A stretch of 64,000 nucleotides of DNA from Actinomycetes bacterium (GTDB lineage Bacteria > Actinomycetota > Acidimicrobiia > Acidimicrobiales > RAAP-2). The position numbers were made by a program, and so were the translations under genes. Below the pieces are notes generated by a model, which did not search any database, was not told where the DNA came from, and saw only the letters and a program-made list of their open reading frames with translations. Positions 39,852 to 49,717 of this stretch are shown piece by piece. The DNA lies in the NCBI GenBank assembly GCA_021778895.1, contig JAJYBR010000004.1, positions 1-64,000 of the forward strand. The letters run 5' to 3'. The stretch's first letter is position 1; every line of letters starts with the position of its first letter.

Positions 39852-41339
39852 CTACCCTTCCAGCGCCGCCAACAGGTCGCGTGCGTGGGGAGCACGGGAG
39901 AACAGGTCGGCGGTCAGCGCGGCGGTCCCGCGCAGGGGGTCGGCCGTGGGCACCTTGTGGAGGGGGCCCGAACCCAAGTCGAAGACGACCGAGTCCCAGT
40001 TGGCGGCCACCACGTCTTGGGGATAGCGGGCGACGCACTGCCCGCGGAAGTACGCGCGGGTGGAGGCCGGTGGCGACGTCACGGCGCCGTCGATCTCCGC
40101 GGGCGCGTGCAGGGTCCGCAAACCGACCCGTGCGGCCAACGAGCGGGCGGGGTCGATGTCGTGGTACTGCAGGTCGATGGCCTGGAGCCGGGCGTCCGTG
40201 GGCGCCAGGTCGTAGCGCTGCTGGTAGCCCTCCACGATCCTCTGCTTGGCGACCCAGTCGACGCGATCGGCCACCGCGTCGTGGTCGTCGCGCACGCCGT
40301 CGAGCATCTCGCGCCACTGGGCGAGGAGGAAGGCGACCTCGTCGGGCTCGGCGACCGCTCCCGCCCCGGTGCGCTCGGCGTAGTCGCTGGCCAGGTGCCA
40401 CAGGCGGTCCTGGAGGTCCCAGGCGGTCCACGCCTCGCCGGACTCGAGCTCGATGGTCGCCTCCAGGGCCGGATCGATGGCCAGGGCCCGCAGAGCCGCC
40501 ACCGGATCGCGGGGCGGCGGCGGGAAGGCCGCGAGCCCGTCGTCTTCCACGGCCGCCAGGAGCAGGGCGGTCGCCCCGAGCTTCACCGCGGTCGCCACCG
40601 GGCTCAGGTTGGCGTCGCCCACGATCACGTGCAGGCGCCGGAAGCGCGACGGGTCGCCGTGGGGCTCGTCGCGGGTGTTGACGATCGGGCGCCGCAGGGT
40701 GGTCTCGAGACCCACCACCTCCTCGAAGAACTCGGCGCGCTGGCTGAGCTGGAAGGCGGGACGGGAGGCTCGCGTGTACTCGAGCTCGGCCCCGACCTTG
40801 CCGGCGCCCACGACCGCCTGGCGCGACACGAAGTGGGGCACCATGGCGGCGACCAGGTCGCGGAAGGCGACGTCCCGGCGCACCAGGTAGTTCTCGTGGC
40901 ACCCGTAGGAGTTTCCCTTGCCGTCCGAGTTGTTCTTGTAGATGCCGATGCGCTCTCCCGGGGCCAGCTCGGCGTTGGCCTCGGCCATCGCGCGGCGCAA
41001 GACGTTCTCGCCGGCTTGGTCGTAGAGGACGGCTTGGACGGGGCTGCGGCACTCGGGAGACGAGTACTCGGGGTGGGCGTGGTCGACGTAGAAGCGCGCC
41101 CCGTTGGGCAAGACGGCGTTGGCCAGGTGCGTCTCGATCACTGGCGCGTACGAGGGCCCGGCCACCAGGCCACGGGCGTCGCGCCCGGGGCTCTCATCGT
41201 CGAAGTCCCACGCGATGGGGGCCGCCATGCGCCGCGCGTAGGCGGTCACCACCAGCGTCGAGGACGTCACCGGGTCGCCGTCAGGTCCCCCGCGGATGCC
41301 GAACTCGGTCTCGATGCCGACCACCTTGGGGAGTGCCAT
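39852..41339 (-). CDS. dop: Pup deamidase/depupylase
   Basis: KVVGIETEFGIRGG...NGARFYVDHAHPEYSSPEC...NNSDGKGNSYGCHENYLVRRD. Confidence 0.95.
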   Translation of the reverse strand: MALPKVVGIETEFGIRGGPDGDPVTSSTLVVTAYARRMAAPIAWDFDDESPGRDARGLVAGPSYAPVIETHLANAVLPNGARFYVDHAHPEYSSPECRSPVQAVLYDQAGENVLRRAMAEANAELAPGERIGIYKNNSDGKGNSYGCHENYLVRRDVAFRDLVAAMVPHFVSRQAVVGAGKVGAELEYTRASRPAFQLSQRAEFFEEVVGLETTLRRPIVNTRDEPHGDPSRFRRLHVIVGDANLSPVATAVKLGATALLLAAVEDDGLAAFPPPPRDPVAALRALAIDPALEATIELESGEAWTAWDLQDRLWHLASDYAERTGAGAVAEPDEVAFLLAQWREMLDGVRDDHDAVADRVDWVAKQRIVEGYQQRYDLAPTDARLQAIDLQYHDIDPARSLAARVGLRTLHAPAEIDGAVTSPPASTRAYFRGQCVARYPQDVVAANWDSVVFDLGSGPLHKVPTADPLRGTAALTADLFSRAPHARDLLAALEG

Positions 41340-41342
41340 GTC

Positions 41343-43046
41343 CTAGAGGTACTGTCCGGTCCCGACGTGCTGGATCGAGCGCCCGCCGGCCAGTGGCTCG
41401 TCGTGGGTGTGGCTGACCAGCGTGCGGATGAAGACGATGCGCTCGCCCTTCTTGCCCGAGATCCGGGCCCAGTCGTCCGGGTTGGTCGTGTTGGGCAGGT
41501 CCTCGTTCTCGTGGTACTCCTGGCGGATCGACTCGAGGAGGTCGCTGCGGCGCAGCCCCCGGCTGTCCGACTCGATCTCCCGCTTGACGGCCAGCTTCTT
41601 GGCCCGCCGCACCACGTTCTCGATCATGGCGCCCGAGGCGAAGTCCTTGAAGTACAGGACTTCCTTGTCGCCGCCCTGGTAGGTGACTTCCAGGAACCGG
41701 TTCTCGTCGGCGATGCGGTACATGGCCTCGACGGTCGTCTCGATCATCGCCTGGAGGGCCTTGTTGGCGTCGCCGCCGCCCAGGGTGGCCTGCTCGTCGG
41801 GGTCGACGGGCACGCCCGGGCGCAGGTAGCGCGAGAAGATCTGGGCGGCGGCCTCGGCGTCGGGGCGCTCGATCTTGATCTTGACGTCCAGGCGACCCGG
41901 GCGCAGGATCGCCGGGTCGATCAGGTCCTCCCGGTTGGTCGCGCCGATCACGATGACGTCGCGCAGCGACTCGACGCCGTCGATCTCGGCCAGCAGCTGG
42001 GGGACGATCGTCGACTCCACGTCGGAGCTGATCCCGGTCCCGCGCGTGCGGAAGAGCGAGTCCATCTCGTCGAAGAACACGATGACCGGGACGCCCTCCT
42101 CGGACTTCTCGCGGGCGCGCTGGAAGACCAGGCGGATCTGGCGCTCGGTCTCGCCGACGTACTTGTTCAGCAGCTCGGGGCCCTTGATGTTCAAGAAGTA
42201 CGAGCGGACGTTCTGGTTGCCCCGCAGCTCGCCCACCTTGGTGGCGAGCGAGTTGGCGACCGCCTTGGCGATGAGGGTCTTGCCGCACCCCGGCGGGCCG
42301 TAGAGGAGGATCCCCTTGGGCGCGGGCAGCTCGTAGCGCGAGAAGAGGTCCCGGTGCAGGTACGGCAGCTCGACGGCGTCGGTGATCTGCTCGATCTGGG
42401 CGTCCAGACCGCCCACGTCCTGGTAGGTGATGTTGGGCACCTCCTCCAGGATCAGGGACTCGGCCTCCTGGCGGCTGAGGCGCTCGGTCAGCAGGTGGCT
42501 GCGGTGATCGAGCAGGACCGTGTCCCCGCTGCGCAGGCGGACGTCGCGCAGGGACTCGGCGCGCTCCACGACGCGCTCCTCGTCGGTGTGTCCGTAGATG
42601 ATCACACGGTGGTCGGCGAGGGTCTCCTTGACGGTGACGACCTCGCCCTGGCCGTCGGCCTCGCGCACCCCGATCACGGCGAAGGACTCGTTGAGCACGA
42701 CCTCGTGGCCGCGCTCGACCTGCTGGGGATCGAGGCTCGGGTGCAGGGCCACGCGCATCTTGCGCCCGGCCGAGAAGATGTCCACGGTGCCGTCCTCGTT
42801 GAAGCCCAGGAAGGTGCCGTAGACGGTGGGGGGCTGGGTGAGCTTGTCGACCTCGTCGCGCAGGGCCGCGATCTGGTCGCGGGTCTGCTGGATGGTGATG
42901 CTCAGCTTCTCGTTGTTGGAGCGGGCCTGGGCCAACTGGCCCCGCGTCTCGAGGAGGCGCTCCTCGAGTTCGTCGACCCGCTGGCGCCACGCACGGCCTT
43001 CGCTGGGCACTTCGTCCTCGCGCTCGTCGTCATCGAATTGGCCCAT
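41343..43046 (-). CDS. mpa: proteasome-associated ATPase (Mpa/ARC)
   Basis: Coiled coil, OB domains, [23 protein letters not shown]-terminal GTGQYL docking-type tail. Confidence 0.95.
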   Translation of the reverse strand: MGQFDDDEREDEVPSEGRAWRQRVDELEERLLETRGQLAQARSNNEKLSITIQQTRDQIAALRDEVDKLTQPPTVYGTFLGFNEDGTVDIFSAGRKMRVALHPSLDPQQVERGHEVVLNESFAVIGVREADGQGEVVTVKETLADHRVIIYGHTDEERVVERAESLRDVRLRSGDTVLLDHRSHLLTERLSRQEAESLILEEVPNITYQDVGGLDAQIEQITDAVELPYLHRDLFSRYELPAPKGILLYGPPGCGKTLIAKAVANSLATKVGELRGNQNVRSYFLNIKGPELLNKYVGETERQIRLVFQRAREKSEEGVPVIVFFDEMDSLFRTRGTGISSDVESTIVPQLLAEIDGVESLRDVIVIGATNREDLIDPAILRPGRLDVKIKIERPDAEAAAQIFSRYLRPGVPVDPDEQATLGGGDANKALQAMIETTVEAMYRIADENRFLEVTYQGGDKEVLYFKDFASGAMIENVVRRAKKLAVKREIESDSRGLRRSDLLESIRQEYHENEDLPNTTNPDDWARISGKKGERIVFIRTLVSHTHDEPLAGGRSIQHVGTGQYL

Positions 43047-43135
43047 GGCCTCACCCTAGACTTCGCTCTTGGCTTCGGCTACGAGGGTGTCGAGATCGAC
43101 CGCTAGAGTGGCCGCACTGTCACCGAGGAGGACGC

Positions 43136-43372
43136 ATGAAGGTGTGGATCGACCAGGATCTGTGCACGGGAGATGGTCTGTGCGAAGAGATCTGCCCGCC
43201 GGTCTTCACCCTGCTCGACGACGGACTGGCCTACGTCAAAGAGGGCGACAGCGTCAAGAACAACCCCGGCGGAGCCGCGGGAGTGGCCGTTGTGCCACCC
43301 GACCAGGAGGACGCCGTGGTCGAGGCCTCCGAGGAGTGCCCCGGGGAGTGCATCTTCATCGAGCAGGACTGA
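43136..43372 (+). CDS. ferredoxin
   Basis: MKVWIDQDLCTGDGLCEEICPPVFTLLDDG...SEECPGECIFIEQD. Confidence 0.9.
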   Translation: MKVWIDQDLCTGDGLCEEICPPVFTLLDDGLAYVKEGDSVKNNPGGAAGVAVVPPDQEDAVVEASEECPGECIFIEQD

Positions 43373-44153
43373 GCTCGTCTGCCCCGCGCACCAGGCGGCG
43401 CGCGGTGGTCAAGAACCCGGTGTGCGCCACCATGCGGTGGTCCGGTCGCACGGCGCGACCGTCGATGTGCCAGCCCCGCTCGAGGACTTCGACGGTCTCG
43501 ACCTGGCCGAAGCCGTAAGCCCGCAGGGCATCGCGCACGCGCTGCACCTGGGTGATGCTCGGGAGGTACGAGAGCAGGATGCCACCAGGACGGATGGCGA
43601 CGGCGGCGTGCTCGACGACCAGCCAGGGCTCGGGCAGGTCGAGCAGGACGCGATCCAGGTCGCGCTCGTCGATCCCCGCGGTGGCGTCGCGGATCTCGAT
43701 CTCGTAGGCGACGTCGGGGCCGAGGAAGGCCTCGACGTTGCGCCGGGCCTGGTGGGCGAAGTCCTCGCGCAGCTCGTAGGCGTGCACCGTGGCGCCCGCG
43801 CGCAACAGGGCCATCGACAGGGCGCCCGAGCCGACACCCGCCTCGAAGACGCGCTGTCCGGGCCCGATGTCCGCGCGCATCAGGATCGCCCCGAGGTCCT
43901 TGGGGTAGATCACCTGGGCGCCGCGCGGCATCTTGAGGACGATCTCGGCCAGGGTCGGGCGCAGCACCAGGAACCGGCGCTCCGAGCCGGCGGCGCCGAC
44001 CAGGGAGCCCTCGGGCTGGCCGATGACGTCGTCGTGGGCCACGATGCCCGAGTGGGTGTGGAACGCCGCGCCGCTCTGGAGGGTCACGAGGTAGCGCCGG
44101 TCCTTGGCGTCGATCAGGAGGACGCGCTCCCCCTCGCGCAGGTCGGCGTTCAT
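43356..44153 (-). CDS. trmI: tRNA (adenine-N1)-methyltransferase
   Basis: IYPKDLGAILMRADIGPGQRVFEAGVGSGALSMALLRAGATVHAYELREDF...DRVLLDLPEPW. Confidence 0.9.
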   Translation of the reverse strand: MNADLREGERVLLIDAKDRRYLVTLQSGAAFHTHSGIVAHDDVIGQPEGSLVGAAGSERRFLVLRPTLAEIVLKMPRGAQVIYPKDLGAILMRADIGPGQRVFEAGVGSGALSMALLRAGATVHAYELREDFAHQARRNVEAFLGPDVAYEIEIRDATAGIDERDLDRVLLDLPEPWLVVEHAAVAIRPGGILLSYLPSITQVQRVRDALRAYGFGQVETVEVLERGWHIDGRAVRPDHRMVAHTGFLTTARRLVRGADELSPAR

Positions 44154-44299
44154 GCGTCGGTGGGCCGCGGCCGCGAGGCGCGGTTCAAGACCCGCACCAC
44201 GACCAGGAGCACGGCGACGACCGCCCAGGAGGGCGAGGCGCGTCGCAGGGCCCGGGCGGCGGCCAGGGCCGCTCCCACGCGTAGCACGCGGCGCATCAT
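44150..44299 (-). CDS. small hypothetical membrane protein
   Basis: MMRRVLRVGAALAAARALRRASPSWAVVAVLLVVVRVLNRASRPRPTDA; 4-nt overlaps with both neighbours. Confidence 0.6.
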   Translation of the reverse strand: MMRRVLRVGAALAAARALRRASPSWAVVAVLLVVVRVLNRASRPRPTDA

Positions 44300-44493
44300 C
44301 GGCGCGAGGCGCGCGCTTTGGCGCGGGCCCGCCGGCGGGCGCGCCAGAATCCCCAGAGGAAGCCGGTGACCAGGCCGCCGGCTCCCGCCAGAGCGGTGGT
44401 CGCCGGGTCGTCGCGCCACGCGCGGATCTGCGTGGAGGGGACCAGCTCGCGCACCGCGCGTTCCAGGTCGTGGCGCGTGGTCGAGGTCGTCAT
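44296..44493 (-). CDS. small hypothetical protein (DUF3618-like?)
   Basis: MTTSTTRHDLERAVRELVPSTQIRAWRDDPATTALAGAGGLVTGFLWGFWRARRRARAKARASRR. Confidence 0.6.
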   Translation of the reverse strand: MTTSTTRHDLERAVRELVPSTQIRAWRDDPATTALAGAGGLVTGFLWGFWRARRRARAKARASRR

Positions 44494-44843
44494 GACGGGT
44501 CCTTGAGGCGACGACGCACCGAGGTGTCGCCGACGATGCGCCAGGCGGTCAAGGCCAGCACCCCGAGGGCGACGACCGCGACGATCAGGTAGGGCAGCCA
44601 CGACAGGGAGCCGTCCAAGACGCGGAAGTGCTGCAGGAACCGCAACAGGGCGACCAGCAGCATCAGAGTCCCGAAGCCGACGAAGATGCTGCCCGCCGCC
44701 CCGAAGGCGGCGTAGCGGGCGATGCGCTTGACCGGTTCGACGGTCTCCTCACGGACGTAGCGCCCGAACAGGGACTTGATGTCATCGACATCACGGCGCA
44801 GCGAGATACCGGGGAACAGGCGACGCCACCATGGCACCTTCAT
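44490..44843 (-). CDS. phage-holin-superfamily/DUF1469-like membrane protein
   Basis: Two TM helices, SLFGRYVREETVEPVKRIARYAAFGAAGSIFVGFGTLMLLVALLRFL. Confidence 0.6.
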   Translation of the reverse strand: MKVPWWRRLFPGISLRRDVDDIKSLFGRYVREETVEPVKRIARYAAFGAAGSIFVGFGTLMLLVALLRFLQHFRVLDGSLSWLPYLIVAVVALGVLALTAWRIVGDTSVRRRLKDPS

Positions 44844-44856
44844 GGCGCCAGCCTAC

Positions 44857-45243
44857 TCACCGAGGGCTCACGACGAATGTGGAGCTGGCCGTGGCGACGA
44901 GATGGTCGTGCTGGTCGCGCACGGTGGCGTCGGTGAAGGCCACGGTGCGTCCGATGCGCCGGACCTGGGCGGCGCAGGTGAGGGTGGCCCCCGGGCGCAC
45001 CGGCCGCAGCAGGGAGACCCGCAGGTCGGTGTTGGCGACGCGCACGGCTCCCGTCGCCGCCTGGACGACTGCGGCACCCATAGCCGAGTCGGCGATGGCG
45101 GCGAGGAAGCCCCCCTGGAGGACCCCCATCGGATTGGTGAAGCGCTCGTCGACCTCGATGGTCCAGACGCTCTGGGCCGGGTCGTCGCTCGCCACGCGTC
45201 GCAGTCCCAGGCTGAGGTCGCAGTTGGGTGGAACCTGAAGCAT
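44857..45243 (-). CDS. PaaI-family hotdog thioesterase
   Basis: ERFTNPMGVLQGGFLAAIADSAMGAAVVQAATGAVRVANTDLRVSLLRPVRPG. Confidence 0.85.
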   Translation of the reverse strand: MLQVPPNCDLSLGLRRVASDDPAQSVWTIEVDERFTNPMGVLQGGFLAAIADSAMGAAVVQAATGAVRVANTDLRVSLLRPVRPGATLTCAAQVRRIGRTVAFTDATVRDQHDHLVATASSTFVVSPR

Positions 45244-45298
45244 GGGGCGACGCTACCGTCAACCGTGCGTCGAGAGGAACTTCACTACGCTTTTGCCC

Positions 45299-47293
45299 AT
45301 GACTGACGATCTGTACGCGGGGGCGACCGACCTGGAGGGCCGCGCCATCCGCGAGATCGTGGCCCTGGCCCTGGACGCGCCGGCGCGGGCCCAATCGGGG
45401 CACAGCGGCACGGCGATGGCCCTGGCCCCCTTGGGCGTGACGCTCTTCTCGCGGCTCTTGCGCCACGATCCCGCCGATCCCACCTGGCCGGACCGGGATC
45501 GCTTCGTCTTGAGCGCCGGGCACGCCTCGATGCTCCAGTACTCGCTCGCCTACCTGTTCGGCTACGACGTGACTTCCCAGGACCTGGAAGCCTTTCGCCA
45601 GCCCCACTCGAAGACCCCGGGCCATCCCGAGCGCGGCGTGACCCCGACCGTCGAGGTCACGACGGGCCCGCTCGGCCAGGGTCTGGCCAACGCGGTGGGC
45701 CTGGCCCTGGCCGAGCGGATCCTGCGGGCCGACTACGGCGAGGACCTGGTGGGCCACCGCACCTGGGTGATCGCCGGCGACGGCTGCTTAGAAGAGGGCA
45801 TCAGCCACGAGGCGGCGTCCCTGGCCGGCGTGTGGGGGCTGGACCGGCTGACGGTCTTCTACGACGACAACCACATCACGATCGACGGCCCGACCGAGCT
45901 GGCCCGTGCCGACGACACCCCGGCACGGTTCCGGGCCTACGGCTGGAACGTGATCGAGCTCGGCGAGTCGGCCAACAACCTCGAGGCCCTGGAGCACGCC
46001 GGGCGCGCGGCGATGGACGAGAGGGAGCGGCCCACCCTGGTGGTCGTGCGCTCGCACATCGGCTTTCCCTCCCCCGAGATGCAGGACCGGCGCGAGGCGC
46101 ACGGCGCACCGTTCTCCCCCACGGTCATCAGCGACGTCAAGGCCCGTCTGGGCCTCGACGACGTCCCGTTCCCCCTCGATCCCACCCTGCCGGGGCTGCT
46201 GCGCGAGAGCGTGGCCGCGAAGTCGCGCGAGCACCGTGCCTGGGAGGCTGCCGTGGCGGCCGCCGGAGAGCGCGGCGCGCGCCTGCGCGCCCAGCTGGCG
46301 AGCGCCGGGGCGCTCACGGGCGATGCCGCGGCGCCCCCCTACGCGGCGGGCAGCCGCGTCGCGACCCGCAAGGCACTCCAGCGGGCCCTGGACTCGTGGG
46401 CTCCCGCGACGCCGGGCCTGACGGCGGGGTCGGCCGACCTGACCGAGAACACCGGGGTGCGCCTGCCGGGCCCGCGCCAGAGCCGGGAGGACCCGGCCGG
46501 TCGCCAGATCCACTACGGGGTTCGAGAGTTCGCCATGGCCGCGATCCTGGTGGGCCAGGCCAGCCACGGCGGCGTGCGCCCCTTCGGGTCCACCTTCTTC
46601 GTGTTCAGCGACTACGCTCGGCCGGCCCTGCGACTGGCCGCGCTCAGCGAGGCGCCCGCGACCTTCGTGTTCACCCACGACTCGGTCGCGGTCGGTGAGG
46701 ACGGGCCCACACATCAGCCCGTCGAGCACCTCATGAGCCTGCGGGCGATGCCGAACCTGCACGTCGTGCGACCGGGCGACGCCAACGAGACCTTGCGGGT
46801 CGTCGAGGCGCTGCTGCGCGACCCGTCACCCCGGCCCACGGCCCTGGTCCTGTCGCGCCAGGACGTGCCCGTGTGGGGACCCGAGGAGGCCGCCGCGTCG
46901 GCCGCCGGCGTCGCCCACGGCGGGTACGTGGTGCGCGAGCGGGATGACGCGCGTTTCAGCCTGATGGCGACGGGCTCGGAGGTCGCCACGTGCCTCGAGG
47001 CCGCTGACGCCCTCGAGGCCGAGGGCATTGCGGTGCGCGTGGTGGCACTGCCCTGCTGGACGTGCTTCGCCGCCCAGCCGGCGTCCTACCAGGCGAGCGT
47101 CCTGCGCCGCGACGTCCCCTCGGTGTCCCTCGAGGCCGGTGCGACGCTCGGGTGGCACCGCTACGTCGACGACGCGATCGGCATCGACCGCTTCGGACTG
47201 TCCGCACCGGGCAGCTACGCCATGACCCACCTCGCCATGACGGCCGACACCGTCGTCGACCACGTCCGCACCCGACTGGAGCTACAAGCATGA
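45299..47293 (+). CDS. tkt: transketolase
   Basis: AQSGHSGTAMALAPL...VEVTTGPLGQGLANAVGLALAE...VIAGDGCLEEGISHEAASLAG. Confidence 0.95.
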   Translation: MTDDLYAGATDLEGRAIREIVALALDAPARAQSGHSGTAMALAPLGVTLFSRLLRHDPADPTWPDRDRFVLSAGHASMLQYSLAYLFGYDVTSQDLEAFRQPHSKTPGHPERGVTPTVEVTTGPLGQGLANAVGLALAERILRADYGEDLVGHRTWVIAGDGCLEEGISHEAASLAGVWGLDRLTVFYDDNHITIDGPTELARADDTPARFRAYGWNVIELGESANNLEALEHAGRAAMDERERPTLVVVRSHIGFPSPEMQDRREAHGAPFSPTVISDVKARLGLDDVPFPLDPTLPGLLRESVAAKSREHRAWEAAVAAAGERGARLRAQLASAGALTGDAAAPPYAAGSRVATRKALQRALDSWAPATPGLTAGSADLTENTGVRLPGPRQSREDPAGRQIHYGVREFAMAAILVGQASHGGVRPFGSTFFVFSDYARPALRLAALSEAPATFVFTHDSVAVGEDGPTHQPVEHLMSLRAMPNLHVVRPGDANETLRVVEALLRDPSPRPTALVLSRQDVPVWGPEEAAASAAGVAHGGYVVRERDDARFSLMATGSEVATCLEAADALEAEGIAVRVVALPCWTCFAAQPASYQASVLRRDVPSVSLEAGATLGWHRYVDDAIGIDRFGLSAPGSYAMTHLAMTADTVVDHVRTRLELQA

Positions 47294-48402
47294 CCGGCCT
47301 ACACCAACTCTTCTCGGGCCACGGACAGAGTCCCTGGATCGACAACATCCGTCGCGACTGGCTCGACGACGGCACCCTGCAGGCTCTGGTGGACCAGGGC
47401 GTGCGCGGGGTGACCTCCAACCCGTCGATCTTCGCCAAGGCCCTGGCGACGAGCGACGCCTACGCCGCGGGCCTGCGCGACGGCGGAGGACGCAGCGACG
47501 AGGAGCTCTTCGAGGAGCTGGCCATGCGCGACGTCCGCGACGCGTGCGCGGTGCTCGACCCCATCTACAGCGCGTCGCGCGCAGCGTTCGCCGCGCGCCA
47601 GACAGAGTTCACCGATGGCTTCGTCTCCCTCGAGGTGGACCCCCGCCTGGCCTTCGACGTCGAGGGCACGGTGCAGGCGGCCGAACGCCTGTCGGCGGCC
47701 GTGGGGACCGAGAACCTCCTGATCAAGATCCCCGCCACCGACGAGGGCCTCGAGGCGATCCCCCGCGTCCTGGCCCGGGGCATCAGCGTCAACGTGACCC
47801 TGATCTTCTCGGTCGAGCGCTACGACCAGGTGTTCACGGCGTGGCTCGAAGGCATCGAGCGGGCCGACGCGGCCGGCGACGACTTGGCTCGCATCGCCAG
47901 CGTGGCCTCGGTGTTCGTGTCGCGTGTCGACACCGCCGTGGACGCCCAGCTCGCACCAGGCGACCCGCACCGGGGGCGTACGGCCAACGCCCAGGTGGCC
48001 GCGGTCTACGAGCGGTTCCTCCAGCGCAGCGCCGAGCCCCGCACGCGCCAGCAGCTGGCCCACCGCGCCCCCATCCAGCGCCCGCTGTGGGCATCGACGT
48101 CGGTGAAGAACCCCGACTACGACGAGCTGCTCTACGTGGCTCCCCTGGCCGCCCCCTCGACGGTCAACACCATGCCGGACGCGACCCTCGAGGCGGCGAG
48201 CCGTCGCGAGGACTGGGAGCTCTCGCCGCTGACCGATGCCCGCGCGCGCCGCGCCCTGATCGACGAGCTGGGCGACCTGCCGGCCGGCGTCGACCTCGCG
48301 GCCACGGCCGCCCGGCTGGAGGCCGAGGGCGTGCAGGCCTTCGTCGACGCCTACGAGTCGGTGCTGGCGACCGTGGCGTCCCGGCGTCGCGAGGTCGCGT
48401 GA
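47290..48402 (+). CDS. tal: transaldolase
   Basis: QSPWIDNIRRDWLDDGTLQALVDQGVRGVTSNPSIFAKAL...ENLLIKIPATDEGLEAI...WASTSVKNPDYDELLYV. Confidence 0.95.
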   Translation: MTGLHQLFSGHGQSPWIDNIRRDWLDDGTLQALVDQGVRGVTSNPSIFAKALATSDAYAAGLRDGGGRSDEELFEELAMRDVRDACAVLDPIYSASRAAFAARQTEFTDGFVSLEVDPRLAFDVEGTVQAAERLSAAVGTENLLIKIPATDEGLEAIPRVLARGISVNVTLIFSVERYDQVFTAWLEGIERADAAGDDLARIASVASVFVSRVDTAVDAQLAPGDPHRGRTANAQVAAVYERFLQRSAEPRTRQQLAHRAPIQRPLWASTSVKNPDYDELLYVAPLAAPSTVNTMPDATLEAASRREDWELSPLTDARARRALIDELGDLPAGVDLAATAARLEAEGVQAFVDAYESVLATVASRRREVA

Positions 48403-49691
48403 GCGAGGCCGAGCGCCTAGCGGCGGGCGACCCGACACTCTTCGCCGGGTCGACGGCGGCCACGGCACTCGGCTGGCTGCGACATTCCAGCGCCTACGGC
48501 GGTCCGTGGCTGAGCACGATCGAGGCGCGCCTGCCCCGGCGCCACGAGCGCACGCTCCTCGTGGGCATGGGTGGCTCGTCCTCGCCCGCGCGCATGCTGA
48601 GCCGCGCACCGTTTCTCACCGTGCTCGACACGTCGAACCCCGACACCATCGCTGCGACCGAGTTCGACGGGGCCACGTTGATCGTCGCCTCAAAGTCCGG
48701 GACGACCGTCGAAGTCCAGACGCTGATGGCCCACGCCTTGGTCAACGGCGTCGAGCCCGAGGATCTCGTGGTCATCACCGACCCGGGCACCTCGCTCGCC
48801 GCCCTCGGCGACTGGCTCGGCGCGACGGTCATCCTCGCGGACCCGCACACCGGCGGCCGCTTCTCGGCCCTCAGTCCCTTCGGTCTGGTGCCGGCGCTCT
48901 ACGCGGGCTGGAGCGTGACCGAGCTGGCCGAGCTCCAGGACGCGAACCAGCTCGACGCCGGCGTGGTCGAGCGCGCGCTGGCGCGTGCCGCAGCCGTCGA
49001 GATCGTCGACGGCGTCGGCCAGTTGGACGTGGGGGGCGACCCGGCAGCGAACGGCACGGCGCTCTGGTTCGAGCAGCTGATCGCCGAGACGACGGGCAAG
49101 GACGGGCGCGGCATCATCCCGGTGCCCGGGGCGGGCCCCGGCCCCGGACCCTCCGAGATCCTGGAGCTCCACCTGGCGGCCGCCTGGCTGGCGCGCCAGC
49201 TGGGTGTCGACCCCTTCAACCAGCCCGACGTCGAGCGCGCCAAGCGTGACGTCTTCGTGCGCCTGATGCCCGACGCGCGCGACCAGTCCACCCCCGTCGC
49301 GGGTGTGGCATCGCTCGGTGCCGTCCTGGATTACCCCGGCTACCACACGCTCCAGGTCTACGGACCCTTGAGCGCGGGCGAGCAGCTCGCTCCCCTGCGG
49401 GCGGCCGTCGCCGCGCGCTGCGGCACGACGACCGCCAACCTGGGCCCGCGCTACCTCCACTCCACGGGCCAGCTCCACAAGGGCGGGCCGGCCGTCGGCG
49501 TCATCCAGGTGGTGCTGCGACCGGCGAGTGCGCCGCGGCGCATCCAGGGGCGCGGCTACACCTTCCACGACCTGCACCGCGCGCAGGCCGACGCGGACCT
49601 GGCGGCGCTCGTGTCGGTCGGTCGGCCCGTCGCGCGCGTCGTCGCCGACACGATCGACGAGGTGCTCGCGATGGTCGCCGCGCTGGGGTGA
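48399..49691 (+). CDS. pgi: glucose-6-phosphate isomerase family protein
   Basis: LLVGMGGSSSPARML...LIVASKSGTTVEVQTL...RYLHSTGQLHKGGP; GTG 48399. Confidence 0.85.
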   Translation: MSEAERLAAGDPTLFAGSTAATALGWLRHSSAYGGPWLSTIEARLPRRHERTLLVGMGGSSSPARMLSRAPFLTVLDTSNPDTIAATEFDGATLIVASKSGTTVEVQTLMAHALVNGVEPEDLVVITDPGTSLAALGDWLGATVILADPHTGGRFSALSPFGLVPALYAGWSVTELAELQDANQLDAGVVERALARAAAVEIVDGVGQLDVGGDPAANGTALWFEQLIAETTGKDGRGIIPVPGAGPGPGPSEILELHLAAAWLARQLGVDPFNQPDVERAKRDVFVRLMPDARDQSTPVAGVASLGAVLDYPGYHTLQVYGPLSAGEQLAPLRAAVAARCGTTTANLGPRYLHSTGQLHKGGPAVGVIQVVLRPASAPRRIQGRGYTFHDLHRAQADADLAALVSVGRPVARVVADTIDEVLAMVAALG

Positions 49692-49717
49692 GCGTGCCCG
49701 CCAGTAAGATTCGGCCC

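Noticed and set aside
39804-43106. 1100-aa plus-strand ORF (and similar 800-1130 aa ORFs at 15348-18521, 53316-56699, 56302-58878)
   Set aside because: Antisense shadows of well-supported genes (dop/mpa, ABC-GS-ALDH, AMP ligase/gltD, gltB); low-complexity translations caused by high-GC codon bias.
44490-44843. Prophage remnant suggested by a holin-superfamily protein
   Set aside because: This family is a common chromosomal membrane protein in actinobacteria; no other phage genes are nearby.
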